Shown here piece by piece: positions 11,701-22,339 of a stretch of 64,000 bases of DNA. This DNA comes from Pogona vitticeps (taxonomy: Eukaryota > Chordata > Lepidosauria > Squamata > Agamidae): NCBI RefSeq assembly GCF_051106095.1, contig NC_135795.1, forward strand, positions 1,591,501 through 1,655,500. The letters are read 5' to 3'. The notes under the pieces are model-generated. The model searched no databases. It saw only the letters and a list, made by a program, of their open reading frames with translations, and had not been told where the DNA came from. Each line of letters starts with the position of its first letter. The stretch's first letter is position 1. The position numbers and the translations under genes were made by a program.

Positions 11701-14700
11701 CACTCGCAAGCGGGTTCCGATGATCCCAGAACCCCAGCTCCAGGCCCTTCCAAGCCCAGAGACACCCCCAGGCCCCCCCTGAAGGCAACCTGTGCCCTCT
11801 GACCTCTTGTATCTCCAGCTGCCTCTCCTGTTCTGCTGTCCGCCGCGTGGCCCGGCCCGGCCTCCTCTCCCCTGCCGGTTATACCTGTCAACCTCTTCAT
11901 AGTCTTCACCACTCACAACACCTGTGGAGGGGGAGAGAGGGGGAATGGAATCAGAAGACATTGCAGAGCAATCTCTCTCCCCTCCTGTTATAGCCCAACG
12001 CTCCTCTGGCTCCCTGTGTTGTTATCCTGACCGTTCACAGGCCAATCAAGCCAAGGACTCCGAACCCAGTCTCCTGACAGAGAAAGCCAAGATTGCTCTG
12101 CTGTCCACACTGAGCTGCATCTCCAGGTCTCCTTCTACGCAGATGAGGAGCACTTACTCCAAAGCCCTGCGAGGGTCCCACATCTAGAAACTAAGATCCG
12201 TCCCTAACCTTAGAATGGTTTTGTACGTTAGCGAAACAGGCAGGAGGCCGTTCTTTCTAGCCCGGCGTACCCTCGTTTCTCCGCTGGTGCCTCGGCGCGT
12301 AGTTGAACTGCAGGTCGATCTGCCGGTTCTGCCTGGCCTCCGCCCGGTTCTTGCTGTGATAGGCCGTCTTGTGGGCTTTGTAGTCGATTTCCGTCCGGAA
12401 GGCGTGGGTGAACTGCTCGCTGCTGCACCGGCCCTCTTCGCACAGGAAGTGCTTTTCCCGGAAATGCTCTCGGAGGTATTCGTAATCACTGCAGCGGGGC
12501 AGAGGGACAGCGTGCTCACTCACGGGGGAATTCGGTTCCGTTTGGGGAGGCAAAGGGGAAGGTGGGGGGGGACAGAGACACGCCAAAACATGGCTGGGGA
12601 GGAGACGGTTCCCGAGCTTCCTTTCAGCGCCAACGGCTCCTGCCTGAATGATTCAGAAGTGGAAATGGAAAGGGCAACCTGGTTGCCTTCTAGGCTCTTA
12701 GCCAAGAAGACAAGCTGCCTCCTGCGGTGGCTGCTGTTCCCATCTCGACTGAGTAGCCGGACAAGACACACACAGAGAGAGGGAAAGAAGGGTGAGCGGA
12801 GGCAAGTGGAAGCCTTGTGGGGAAGGTTTAAGAGAGCTGGGCGTTTGGCGTGGAGAAGGGAAGACCGAGAGGCGACGGGAAAGCCACCTGGGCCCACCTG
12901 AAGGGCGATCCCGTGGGAGAAGGAGGAAACCCGTGCCCTGCTGTCCCAGGGGAAGGAGCCAAGCTAAGGGTTAGCGGGGTGTCAGCCCAAGGAACAGGGT
13001 CTCTTGGTAAGCCAGTTGCCTCAGGAATCAGACACAAGGCGACTGGGCGCCAATCCCCATGACGTAAGGGAGACGGGGCTGGGTTCACCCACCTGTAATA
13101 CTCCTGCGCCCCCTCGGAATCACAGAAGTGGCAAAAATAGTGGTCTCTCCTAAGGTGTTTCAGTAACTCGTCGTTATCCAAATACCGCTCGTCGCAAAAT
13201 TTGCACAGGGGGTGGCCCCGGTGAGAGGTGTCGTCGGGATCCCCGTGGATCCTGTGCCGGGCGAGGTCCTTGCGGGTGTACCATTTGCGCTCATAGGTGA
13301 AAATCTGGAATGGGAGGAGGCAGACCCGTCACCCCCTCGGCAAACAGAAAAGGTCGCCTTGATGTGGGAGGGCTCTTCAGGGGCCCCCCTTTCTTCTCTC
13401 TCTCCCCCCCCCCCCGTGCGGGCTTTCTCCTAAAGCGCCTGGCAGGGTCACTTGCCTTCAGGTGCTTCACGCAGAGCCTGCAGCAGAAAAGCTCGTGCTG
13501 CTTCCTCATGTGCTGCTCCAGTTCCGCCACGGTGGCAAACGGCCTGGCCTCTGGGCACAGTGGGCACTCGTGCTGCAAAAGCTTCCTAGGATAAAAGGGG
13601 GGGGGGAAACAAGGATCTGGATCACAACCGTAGCCTGCAGGACGCCCTCCCTTTAATACACTCCTTCTCAACATGGGGAAGCAAAGCACTTTCTCACTGC
13701 GTTGACAGCTTCGATTGCATTATCTCAGAGGCTAGAATGAGAGTCAGTGTATAGAAGCAATCTAAGCACCGCTAAAGGGCCTCGAACGGCCACGTACACG
13801 TTCACTGACCAGGACTGTATGAACTTGGGACTATCTGAATGTGCACCTGCAATATTTCCCAAAAGCAACATGGATTGGCATCTGCCTATTTATGGCGTTG
13901 GCACCAAAAAGCTGCCTCCTTCCCAGAGCTGAGGAAGGCGAGTGCTTTGGCCTCCCCCCCTCCCCCTCCTTCCCAAAAAGCATGGCCAGAGGTAAGAGGG
14001 ATTCTGGAATCACAACCCGAAAGAGCAACTTTCCCAAACACTGCTCCCGACAGCTGGAGCGCTGCTCAGCTTCTGAGATTTCCTCGGTGCTGGCGACGCC
14101 TTTCCCTCTAAGCACACCTTTCTGCCTTGGTTGGATTCCTTCGCCACACAGGCCCGGGGGGGGGGGCTTGTGGGCCAGGGCTCAGGTGATCCAGGCGGTC
14201 TCTGCTAATCTGAAGGCCACACCCTGTTGCCACCCATCCTGGCACATGGCTGGTCACGGGTTCAGCGCCTTCTCTTGCCAGACACTTCTCCCAGAGAACC
14301 CAAGGAGGGGAGGTACAAAAGGGTTCCTTACCTATACAGAGCATAAACTTTCCCGTCAGTAAAATAGATGTCGTATTTCTTCTCATGCTGCAACTGGCTG
14401 AGCGCTATTGATGAAAAGGACGTCAGCTTCCTCCCAAAGACCACCTGCGTGGGACACAAGGAGAAGGGTCAGGGGAGCAGGCGTGGCTGAGACAGCATAC
14501 AGAGGGGCGCCCTGTGGCCCTAGTGCTGACAGAGCAGCGGAAACCCCGAGAAGTCCTGGGGAGAGAAACAGGCAGCAGACAAGAGGCACTGCGGATGGAG
14601 TGCAGGAGGACGAAGGAGGGAGACCCAGACGGAAGCTCGAGAGCCGTGGGTCCCCACCTTGGGTAACCCTGGTGTCCTTGGACTGCAATTCCCAGAAGCC

Positions 14701-17700
14701 TTCGCCACCGGCTGTGCCGGCCGTGGTTTCTGGGAGATGCAGCTGAAGAACGCCGGGGCGACCCAAGGTGGGGAACCACGGCTCTAGATGAACCCTCTGC
14801 TTCTCTCTGCCCCAACCCACTTAAGAGGGACTGAAAGAGAGGGAAATGGGGGGGGGGAAGTGAAATCATCACCAAGCCCCTGGGAGCAGAGTGTGGGAGA
14901 AACCCGGCGAGAACAGAACTCGTCGTTTTGAGCATTGCTTGGGTCCTTGCCAAATGCCGTTACTCAGCTCTGCGAGGTTCCAAAGGGCTCTGTGGCGGCA
15001 CAGGGCAACCCACGTGCAGGTCACCGAGACCAGAGAGAAGAATCAATTGCTCTTCCCAGGCAAGCGATGGAAATCAAGAGGCCTTTGACCCTCAGGAACT
15101 CCAGCGGGCACAGCCGACAGCCGGGCATCCGGGGAGTTGGAGCTGAAACCACAGGACGAGAACAGTTCGTTTCAGCTCTCTGCACCAAGAGGAGAACCTC
15201 TGGCTGTATATTCAAAGCAAGAGGCAGGGCATCTTCCCAGGAGCGGCCAAATGGCTGAGCCAGGGAGGAAAGGCTGCAGAAAAGGCTGGGGCCAGGATAC
15301 AAATCAAGTCGGACATCATCAGAGGGATCCTCTTTTAAAGGATCGTTCTTGGCAAGCCACCTGGATGACCCCAAGAGTTGGGTTAGCCACAGCAGAGTTA
15401 CTCGTTCTATCCTTCAGTAACACCCTGGATTTGAGGTAGGGGAAGAAGCCAGAGTAGTTTATATTTGCTGCGGTGGTTTCCACCATTCTGAAGGGCTGAA
15501 ACGTCTGCACAGCAGAAACCCAAGAGACGATCCAGCAGGTCCCACTCAGCTTATCAGAAGGTTTGCAAGAGATTGGTAGGCTGTTCGCTCCTCCTTGAGG
15601 GAGTGTCGTGTTCCACCCGTCTTGCTGCCCCTGTTGAGTCACACACTATGCACAACGGAGGGCCCCTGGCTAGTGACACCCTGTTCCCAGAAGAAGTGGA
15701 ATGCGCCGTCTAATGAGGCACAAGGGAAACCCAGGGGAGGGAAGCGTACTTCTGCAGGGGAAGTGCAGAAATGATGCACTGCCCTCCCAATCCACAACAA
15801 TAGATTCGGTCTGAGAAGAGAGGTGGTTCCTCTGGATCGTGACCCTCACATAAACGTACTGTTCCACCAGGGACAGATGCTGCTTGCCCCTGGACCGAAG
15901 CCACGCAGAACAAGCACAACAGCTACCGTTTGGGGACGACAGCAACACATTGGGGGGGGGGGGGAGATTCCCTGCTTTTATTATGCATTTGTTCACAATT
16001 CCTCATTCCATTCACTGATACTGGCAGGTCCAGGAAGAGACATCAAGATGAAACGGGCATTTCTGACAGCTCCTGTTTCCAGACAGGATCTTCTTCTATC
16101 TGTGCTTTTCCATAAGGAAGATCCGTCGTCTTCGCTTGCTCCTCGGTACAGGAAAGGTGGGGAAGTTGAGCCCCTATTCCCATCAGCAACAGTTTGGGAT
16201 TTTTACCAGGGGGTGGAGGATTGCGTGAAAGAAATGGATAGAGCAAGAGCGACATTTCTCCCTCTCTCGTAACACCGAAACCCTGGGTTGTCTGCTGAAG
16301 CAGTATGATGGTGGGACTAAAGGCAGACAGAGGGAGAGATGTCTTCCAACGGGGCTTCACAATTACACTGCAAAATTTGCAATGGCAAGACCTTGTGATG
16401 GTTGCCAACTTGTCCAGCTTGCAACAAGGATTAGACAAATTCAAGGAGGAGAATTAAAGCTATGGCAGGCAGGCAGGCAATTCCTGCTAGACAGCGGCCT
16501 CCAGGAGGGAGGGGAGGAGGCTTCCCTATACCAGTTGTTCTTGGGGGAAAGAATAAGGACAGGGGTGCTCATGGAAGCCCGGGTTCCTCGGTGGCTTTGG
16601 TCTAGCCCTCCCTCCGATGCAATCGAGCACCGTTTTCCTCGTTCTGAAAGGGATGGATTAGCCAGGGGAGGAAAGATACCGATCTAGATAGACCATTGAT
16701 TGAACCCATAGCAAAGATGCTTCCTCTGTTAATAAAAGTCAGGAGAGGACCACAGCTCATCGGCTGCTTTGAGTGCCAAAGGTCCACAGTTCAACCCCAG
16801 GTATTTCTAGTTCCAGCTGGAAAAAATCCCAGCCGGAAACCTCGGAGATCTTTAGGGACAACCGGACCAGGCGGATTAGTAATCGGACTCTGTAGAAGGC
16901 ATCTTCTACGTCCTGGGGAAGGCTGCTGGTGGTATGTTTTCCTCATTCCCTCTCTCTTATCTGCTAGCAAGGAAACATCGACAATGGGCAGGAGACACCG
17001 ATCTAAATACCTTTAATCTCTTCCCCCCCCCCCCGAGAGTGGTGCCGTCACCTCCAGAAGAGTGAGAAACCAAACAGGCTTTACTGCCAAGAGGAGTTGG
17101 TCTTGAATGAGAAGGTGTTGAATAACCCAACAGGGTGAGTCTCCACCGCCACCTTTTACACACCGTAAACAACCAATTTTGGTGAATCACCTGCCATTCG
17201 CAGCCACTCATTCCACACCACTTAAAAGTGCCGTGCTTTAGACTCGGTTCCTAGAAGAACGAGCAATGCCAACAGTGGCGCTTTTTGGGTGACGTCGTCG
17301 TTAAAAGAGATAACGAAACAGCTTCCGTGAGGTCAGGCCTCATGTTACAGACACTCAAGGGCTGGCATCGGCCGAAGAAGGCTCCTTCCTGTATGTAGGG
17401 CATCTACGTGGACAGGCTTGTGGGAGAACCACTCCCTCCTGCCACAGGGCAGTGCCTTCCTCTTCGGAGTCTCACAAATTATTTTTATCCCACACTTCCT
17501 CTAGGCAGCAATCAAGCATGGGAGGTAAGGGAGCCCGTGAGTTTTTTTTCGGCCGGCTAATAACCTAGGATCCATGATTTCTCAGTCCTGCTCTGATACA
17601 TTAGCGTGGCAGCTGTCACCGAGGGCTCCATCCATGAGTTATAAAAACCCCAAACTGCAGTGTTTAATCTATTGACACAGCACTTCATTCAGCTACAGCG

Positions 17701-20700
17701 ATGACCGCCTTACTCAGCAGGCGTGTATGATAAAACCAAAACCCCAAAAGGTTTCAATGTCAATCCAAAATGGTGATTGAATTTACAGACAATAAATATC
17801 ATCTCTTTGCTTTCACAAACAGAAAGGATGTCACCTCTATGAGGATACTCTTAAAATAACGACACACGTACACTATTGGAAAGAGCAGATGTTCTTCTCA
17901 CTGCTACATGTGACATCTTAGCCCTAAAGCAGCAGCTACTAAAATGCTGATTTCCGCCTCGGACCTTTGCTATCAGCTACGCAAAGCATCGTCTAGGGCT
18001 GGAGGTGTCCTTTAAGCTCGCCAAGTCCACCTCCCAAATCTTTCCCAGGATCTGCAATGCAGAAGGCAGCGCTCAGCATCCCTGACGGATTGACCTCCAA
18101 CCAAGGAGAGCCCATCATCTTCAGCAGCAGTCAGTTGCACTGCCCAAGGGGCACGCCAGGGCATTTCGCTGAATGCTGGGGTGAAATAGGCATCCTTCCC
18201 TCTATGGCCACGGGTTCTAATCCTTCTCTCCAAAGCAGAACAGAATAAGCCTGATTCATCTTCTGCATGACATCCCACCAGGCTTCAGAAGACCACCGTT
18301 TCATCTCCTTTCAATCTTCTCCCCCAGTTCTTTCAAACAACCCTCAATACGACACGACTTTCTAGGATCCCCTACCTCTTCCGCTGCCTTCCTTTCAACA
18401 TGCTCCATTTTGCTTACAACTCTTCTGGAAATACTGCACACAGATCTGGACAGAATATTCCCCAAGCCGCCTGACCAGTGAGTGCAAAACAAAACAGAAA
18501 TCTTACTTCTTGTAATAAGACACGCCGTGCTTCCATTAATACGGCCTTTTGTAAAATCCAGCCGCTTTTGTTTCTTTAATTGCATTTCAACTCTACGGAG
18601 AATATGGGCAAGTCCACACTAAAGGTGTGTCTCGCCCAGCAAACTTCTGCCAACCTGTTTTTAAAAACCAATTTCACAGCCACAAGGAGGAAAAGGAATC
18701 TTGTACACTTTCAAAGAAGGGCTATTCCCATCAGGGGAACTTTCTTCCACCTCTGCGCATGCAAGAACGCAGCGCGAGGTGCAGGCCGTTCTATCTGGGG
18801 TTGCAACTGCCCCTTGATGGTCTGACTGGTCATTCCGTTCATCCAACAAGGGAAATGAACGGGCTCAATGTCATCCACCCTGGATGCACAAAACACCTCC
18901 CGTTAACCTTGGAGGAACCCTGCCCGCCGACCCCATCGACCACGGCACTGGATTTCCAGCGCTTGCTGGCAGAATGCTCCCAGGATACTTGGCGACACCG
19001 GGCTCTTTGCTGTGGCTTCTTCCCAAGGCCACCATCCTGCACATATTTACTTGGGAGCAGGCCCCAACAGAGCGGTGTTTACTTACTCCCCCCCCCCCAA
19101 GATTTGGCACAGAGAGAACTAGGATCTAAAGCCAGCCTGATGTACTCAAAATAAGTAATGAGTGAGATGGCCTTGCTTTTTTTCCCCACCACCACTTGTG
19201 ACGGCAATTCCTCAGAATCTCTCAGGCGGTAACCAGAGCTCAGCCACGTCACTCTTTCGACTGGACTCCAATTCCCAGCATCCCCCAGAGCCACCGCAAG
19301 GGCCTGGAATGGTTCCCTTTCCTTATTTTCGCCTGTTACTTAAGATATTTTCAGCCCGCCTTTCTCCTTAAAAAAAGGCCCCAAGGTGGCTTACAGCACT
19401 GGTTCTTAACCTTGGGTTACTCAGGAGTTTTGGACTGCAACTCCCAGAAGCCTTCACCACCAACTGTTCTGGGAGTTGCAGTTCAAAAACATCCAAGTAA
19501 CAAAGGTTAAGAACCACTGGCTTGCAGCATTAAAAAAAGGAAACACTGAAAACCCCTAAGTGAACAAATGTTTTAAAAAGAATTAAACAGGCATTATGTT
19601 AAAAAATGGAAAATAAAATCGAAACGAAAAGCACCTTATAAAAAAAACAGAGGACAACAATCCATTTAAAATACCCTCTGATCGCCAGTCATTAAGGAAA
19701 ACAAAATATTTTTACTGGTCTATAACCCCCACTATTATTCCTCCAGCCCATAACAAGGGCTGGGAGATCTCAACCTTTGAACTACAACTCCCAGGATCCC
19801 TTCCCAGACTTGAAGAAAGGCTTGGGGGGCGTTCCTCTTGCCGGACTAGAACTCCCAGGATCTACACTCTCTAGCAAGGGCTTGGGGGACATTCCTCTTG
19901 CCGGACTACAACTCCCAGGATCCACACTCTCTAGCAAGGGCTTGGGGGACGTTCCTCTTGCCGGACTACAACTCCCAGGATCCACACTCTCTAGCAAGGG
20001 CTTGGGGGACGTTCCTCGTGCTGGACTACAACTCCCAGGATCCACACTCTCTAGCAAGGGCTTGGGGGACGTTCCTCTTGCCGGACTACAACTCCCAGGA
20101 TCCACACTCTCTAACAAGGGCTTGGGGGACGTTCCTCTTGCCGGACTACAACTCCCAGGATCCACACTCTCTAACAAGGGCTTGGGGGACGTTCCTCTTG
20201 CGGGACTACAACTCCCAGGATCTACACTCTCTAGCAAGGGCTTGGGGGACATTCCTCTTGCCGGACTACAACTCCCAGGATCCACACTCTCTAGCAAGGG
20301 CTTGGGGGACGTTCCTCTTGCCGGACTACAACTCCCAGGATCCACACTCTCTAGCAAGGGCTTGGGGGACGTTCCTCGTGCTGGACTACAACTCCCAGGA
20401 TCCACACTCTCTAGCAAGGGCTTGGGGGACGTTCCTCTTGCCGGACTACAACTCCCAGGATCCACACTCTCTAGCAAGGGCTTGGGGGACGTTCCTCTTG
20501 CCGGACTACAACTCCCAGGATCCACACTCTCTAACAAGGGCTTGGGGGACGTTCCTCTTGCGGGACTACAACTCCCAGGATTCCCCCCGCCCGCCTGTCA
20601 GAAGGGCTTGGACAGGCTCCCTGCGGCTGGACTCCATTTCCCAGGATCCCAGAGGAAGAACCCCCTCCCTCCTCCCCCTCCCCCCGACCTCCCAGGAGGG

Positions 20701-21040
20701 CCCCTGGGGGGGGTCATCTCAAGGCCCCAAAGGCCGCCCCGCTTCTTCCCAAGGGCCCCGCGCCCCCCTCCCCACGACGCCCCCCCCGCCCTGTTCTGAG
20801 GCCTGCTCCCGCCCTCTCCCGCCCCCTCTCCGGCCTCACCTGGGCCAGCTCCTCCCGGCAGACGGCGCAGTAGCGCACCCCGCAGAGGGCCCGCATCCGG
20901 ACCGAGCAGCGGTAGCAGATGGGGTGCTCGCACCGGCCCAGCGCCACCACCTCCAGCTCCCCGCAGCAGAGCACGCAGGGCGACGGCGGCCCGTCGGGGC
21001 TGCGCGGCTCCGTCGTCGAGGGCGAGGGCGACGCCGCCAT
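5741..21040 (-). CDS. ZNF598: E3 ubiquitin ligase ZNF598, complete, 12 coding exons
   Basis: Coding exons run from right to left: 21040-20840, 14444-14332, 13585-13456, 13304-13093, 12488-12271, 11921-11804, 10703-10525, 10407-10323, 9719-8944, 7905-7770, 7078-6937, 6097-5741. They join in frame to 2,667 nt (888 residues; human is 904). Residues 22-61 are a RING with CVLCC, CEHPICYRC and CAVC. Exons 3-5 hold C2H2-type fingers, including QHECPLCPE and HYFCHFCDS. The proline-rich C-terminal half has PPPGF and PPPGL motifs (GIGYF GYF-domain ligands in this family) and five DFP(A/S)(L/I)-like motifs, the last being EFPSL near the C terminus. Known role: it senses collided ribosomes in the cytoplasm, ubiquitinates eS10 and uS10, and works with GIGYF2-4EHP to repress translation. 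The start at 21040 matches the MAA beginning of the family; an in-frame ATG lies 36 codons upstream in GC-rich DNA. Intron 3 has a GC donor. Confidence 0.97.
14644..14781. mobile_element. hAT-type MITE in ZNF598 intron 1
   Basis: Terminal inverted repeats read GGGTCCCCACCTTGGGT at the left and ACCCAAGGTGGGGAACCAC at the right. The flanks CTCGAGAG (14636-14643) and CTCTAGAT (14782-14789) match at six of eight bases, as expected for a decayed 8-bp duplication. The interior carries ACTGCAATTCCCAGAAGCC. It belongs to the same group as the elements at 564 and 19397. Confidence 0.75.
16735..16930 (+). mobile_element. Possible tRNA-headed SINE
   Basis: The stretch has a tRNA-like head with CTGCTTTGAGTGCCAAAGGT and a B-box-like ACAGTTCAACCCCAG, followed by a body ending near ACGTCCTGGGGAAGG. 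It differs from the SINE family at 2338. The call rests only on the tRNA-like head and should be treated as tentative. Confidence 0.35.
19330..19560. mobile_element. Interspersed repeat split by a hAT MITE
   Basis: The left part (TTTCAGCCCGCCTTTCTCC to GGCTTACAG) is the common reptilian 'CCCGCCTTTCTCC ... GGCTTACA' repeat also hinted at near 47790 and 51931. It resumes as GGCTTGCAGCATTAAAAAA after the MITE at 19397-19519. The host repeat is therefore older than the MITE. Its own family (SINE or LINE tail) is not certain. Confidence 0.5.
19397..19519. mobile_element. hAT-type MITE inserted in an older repeat
   Basis: The 123-bp palindrome begins CACTGGTTCTTAACCTTGGG and ends AAGGTTAAGAACCACTG. 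The flanks GCTTACAG (19389-19396) and GCTTGCAG (19520-19527) differ at one base, an 8-bp target duplication. Each arm has a copy of CTGCAACTCCCAGAA or its complement. This is a well-kept non-autonomous element of the Charlie-like type. Confidence 0.85.
19781..20650. repeat. 60-bp minisatellite, ~14 units, with 360-bp higher-order repeat
   Basis: Twelve near-identical 60-bp units lie at 19861-20580, with one diverged unit before and one after. Every near-identical unit ends ACTACAACTCCCAGGAT, and 13 exact copies of that 17-mer occur between 19781 and about 20581. Variant bases repeat with a period of six units. Units 1, 3 and 6 share private variants with units 7, 9 and 12, so 19861-20220 and 20221-20580 are two copies of a 360-bp block; I read only one difference between them. 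The period is a multiple of three and lacks stops, which makes open frames of 251-406 codons in three frames. Confidence 0.97.
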
Positions 21041-21300
21041 CCTGCCTCTCCCCGCCCACGGGCCCGGCTCGGCCGCGACCACCACCACCGACCCCCCGGC
21101 GCCCCTCCGGCCCACTAGGCCCCGAGCGCCGCCGCCTAGCAACCGCCCCGGCCGCCAACCGCACCGAGGCCCGCGCCTAGAGCGTCGCCGCCAAGCCGGC
21201 GCCCCGCGCCTAGAGCGTCCTCTCCGGCCACGCCCACCGCCGGCGACCGGGCGCCTGCGCCGACGCCCTCCCCTCCCACCCCGCGCCGTAGACTCCGATG
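20640..21300 (-). promoter_or_regulatory. ZNF598: CpG-rich promoter and 5' UTR of ZNF598
   Basis: This stretch is very GC-rich with dense CpG, covers coding exon 1 and extends about 260 bases upstream of the start codon. CpG density drops sharply beyond 21,300. No TATA box is seen. A 16-bp direct repeat (CCGCGCCTAGAGCGTC at 21171-21186 and 21204-21219), an RFX-like half site (CCTAGCAACC near 21135) and an NRF1-like GCGCCTGCGCC near 21250 lie in the upstream part. These are typical of TATA-less housekeeping promoters; the exact start site is not visible. Confidence 0.7.
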
Positions 21301-21653
21301 AATAGACCGGCTCGCGGGGATGGACTCGCGAGTCCGCTCGCCGCCTTTTTGTTTCCTCTCCCTTAAAAGTCCCTAGGAATCAATCGGAGAAAAATCGCTT
21401 CTAATTATGAAACGCATTAATTAAGTTAAAGGATCAGAGCTTCGTTTCTAACTGGGGTCGAAATAGGCTCCCAGCTGTTTGTTTCCTTTTAATAAGCCTT
21501 TAAAGATACACGTGTCTGTTCAGGGAGCCCCAGAAGGGTGGACACGTGTCCCCCTTTTTCTCTTTTTAGGGGAAGCAGTCCTCTCTTGAAAGATGTCCAG
21601 TCTTGGGAAAACTAGCCCAGATCCAAGCCTGGTTTAAAAATAAAAGAGACTTG

Positions 21654-21730
<77 letters not shown>
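21654..21730. repeat. (ATG)n microsatellite
   Basis: About 25 uninterrupted TGA/ATG units. Its right end merges into the GATGAATG target duplication of the neighbouring MITE pair. Confidence 0.97.
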
Positions 21731-21732
<2 letters not shown>

Positions 21733-21734
21733 TG

Positions 21735-21948
21735 CAGTGGTGGGATTCAGCAGGTTCGCACCAGTTCTACAGAACCGGTAGCTAATGTATTATTGGTTCT
21801 GCAGAACCGTTTGTTGGCCTGCTGAATCCCACCACTGATCCTGGCCAGTGGTGGGATTCAGCAGGTTCGCACCAGTTCTACAGAACCGGTAGCTAATGTA
21901 TTATTGGTTCTGCAGAACCGTTTGTTGGCCTGCTGAATCCCACCACTG
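21735..21948. mobile_element. Tandem dimer of an identical 103-bp hAT MITE
   Basis: Two copies, 21735-21837 and 21846-21948, read identical base for base. Each has a perfect 20-bp terminal inverted repeat, CAGTGGTGGGATTCAGCAGG. They are separated by exactly eight bases, ATCCTGGC. The pair as a whole is flanked by a perfect 8-bp duplication, GATGAATG, at 21727-21734 and 21949-21956. The CAGTGG ends and 8-bp duplication are hAT hallmarks. There is no coding capacity, so it depends on a transposase from elsewhere. Confidence 0.93.
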
Positions 21949-22339
21949 GATGAATGGGTTTGGGAGTCTTGGAGTTGCTGGAACCAAAATAGCTACTGAC
22001 AATTCTGCCTGGCACTTGTCAAACACTATCCAGACACTGGTTTGTCATACATTTCTTGAGTGCAAGCGGAGTTAGTGCATGTTCTCATCATTCAAAAAAA
22101 AAAAAAGCAAATAAAGTACTGCACTACCAAAGGGGGCAGAAGGGAAAGGTCTCTCCTAAAAGCTGCATGAATTGAGGTCTTTCCCAGACAGGCAAGGAGG
22201 GGGTAAGATGAAACCAAGGGCAGGTGGGTACCCACAGATGGAGGACGGCTTTGCAAAAGAGGAAGAGTTTCAAGCACCTGCTACAGAAAACAGCAGTGGC
22301 TCCAAGCGACATATAGATTTTTTTTACTTCAGAAGAACG

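Larger units (their letters stand above)
14445..20839 (-). other. ZNF598: ZNF598 intron 1
   Basis: This 6.4-kb first intron separates the RING exon from the exon that begins VVFGRKL. It has a GTGAGG donor next to 20840 and a GCAG acceptor next to 14444. It contains the MITE at 14644, a SINE-like piece near 16735, the nested repeat near 19330 and the 60-bp minisatellite ending at about 20650. I see no exon of another gene in it. Confidence 0.85.

Noticed and set aside
12215-12901. 228-codon plus-strand frame
   Set aside because: It is antisense to ZNF598 exon 5, which encodes zinc-finger sequence, and it runs on into intron sequence.
19861-20580. Possible CRISPR-like array
   Set aside because: Units are contiguous 60-bp copies with no unique spacers, and the DNA is vertebrate.
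19777-21118. Long repetitive open frames of 251-406 codons on both strands over the minisatellite
   Set aside because: They come from a 60-bp tandem repeat whose length is a multiple of three and which lacks stops in several frames. All frames look equally open, and the region is intronic to ZNF598.
20714-21142. ZNF598 start 36 codons further upstream
   Set aside because: The extra residues are glycine/arginine-rich translation of CpG-island DNA and have no counterpart in the family, whose proteins begin with MAA at the chosen ATG.
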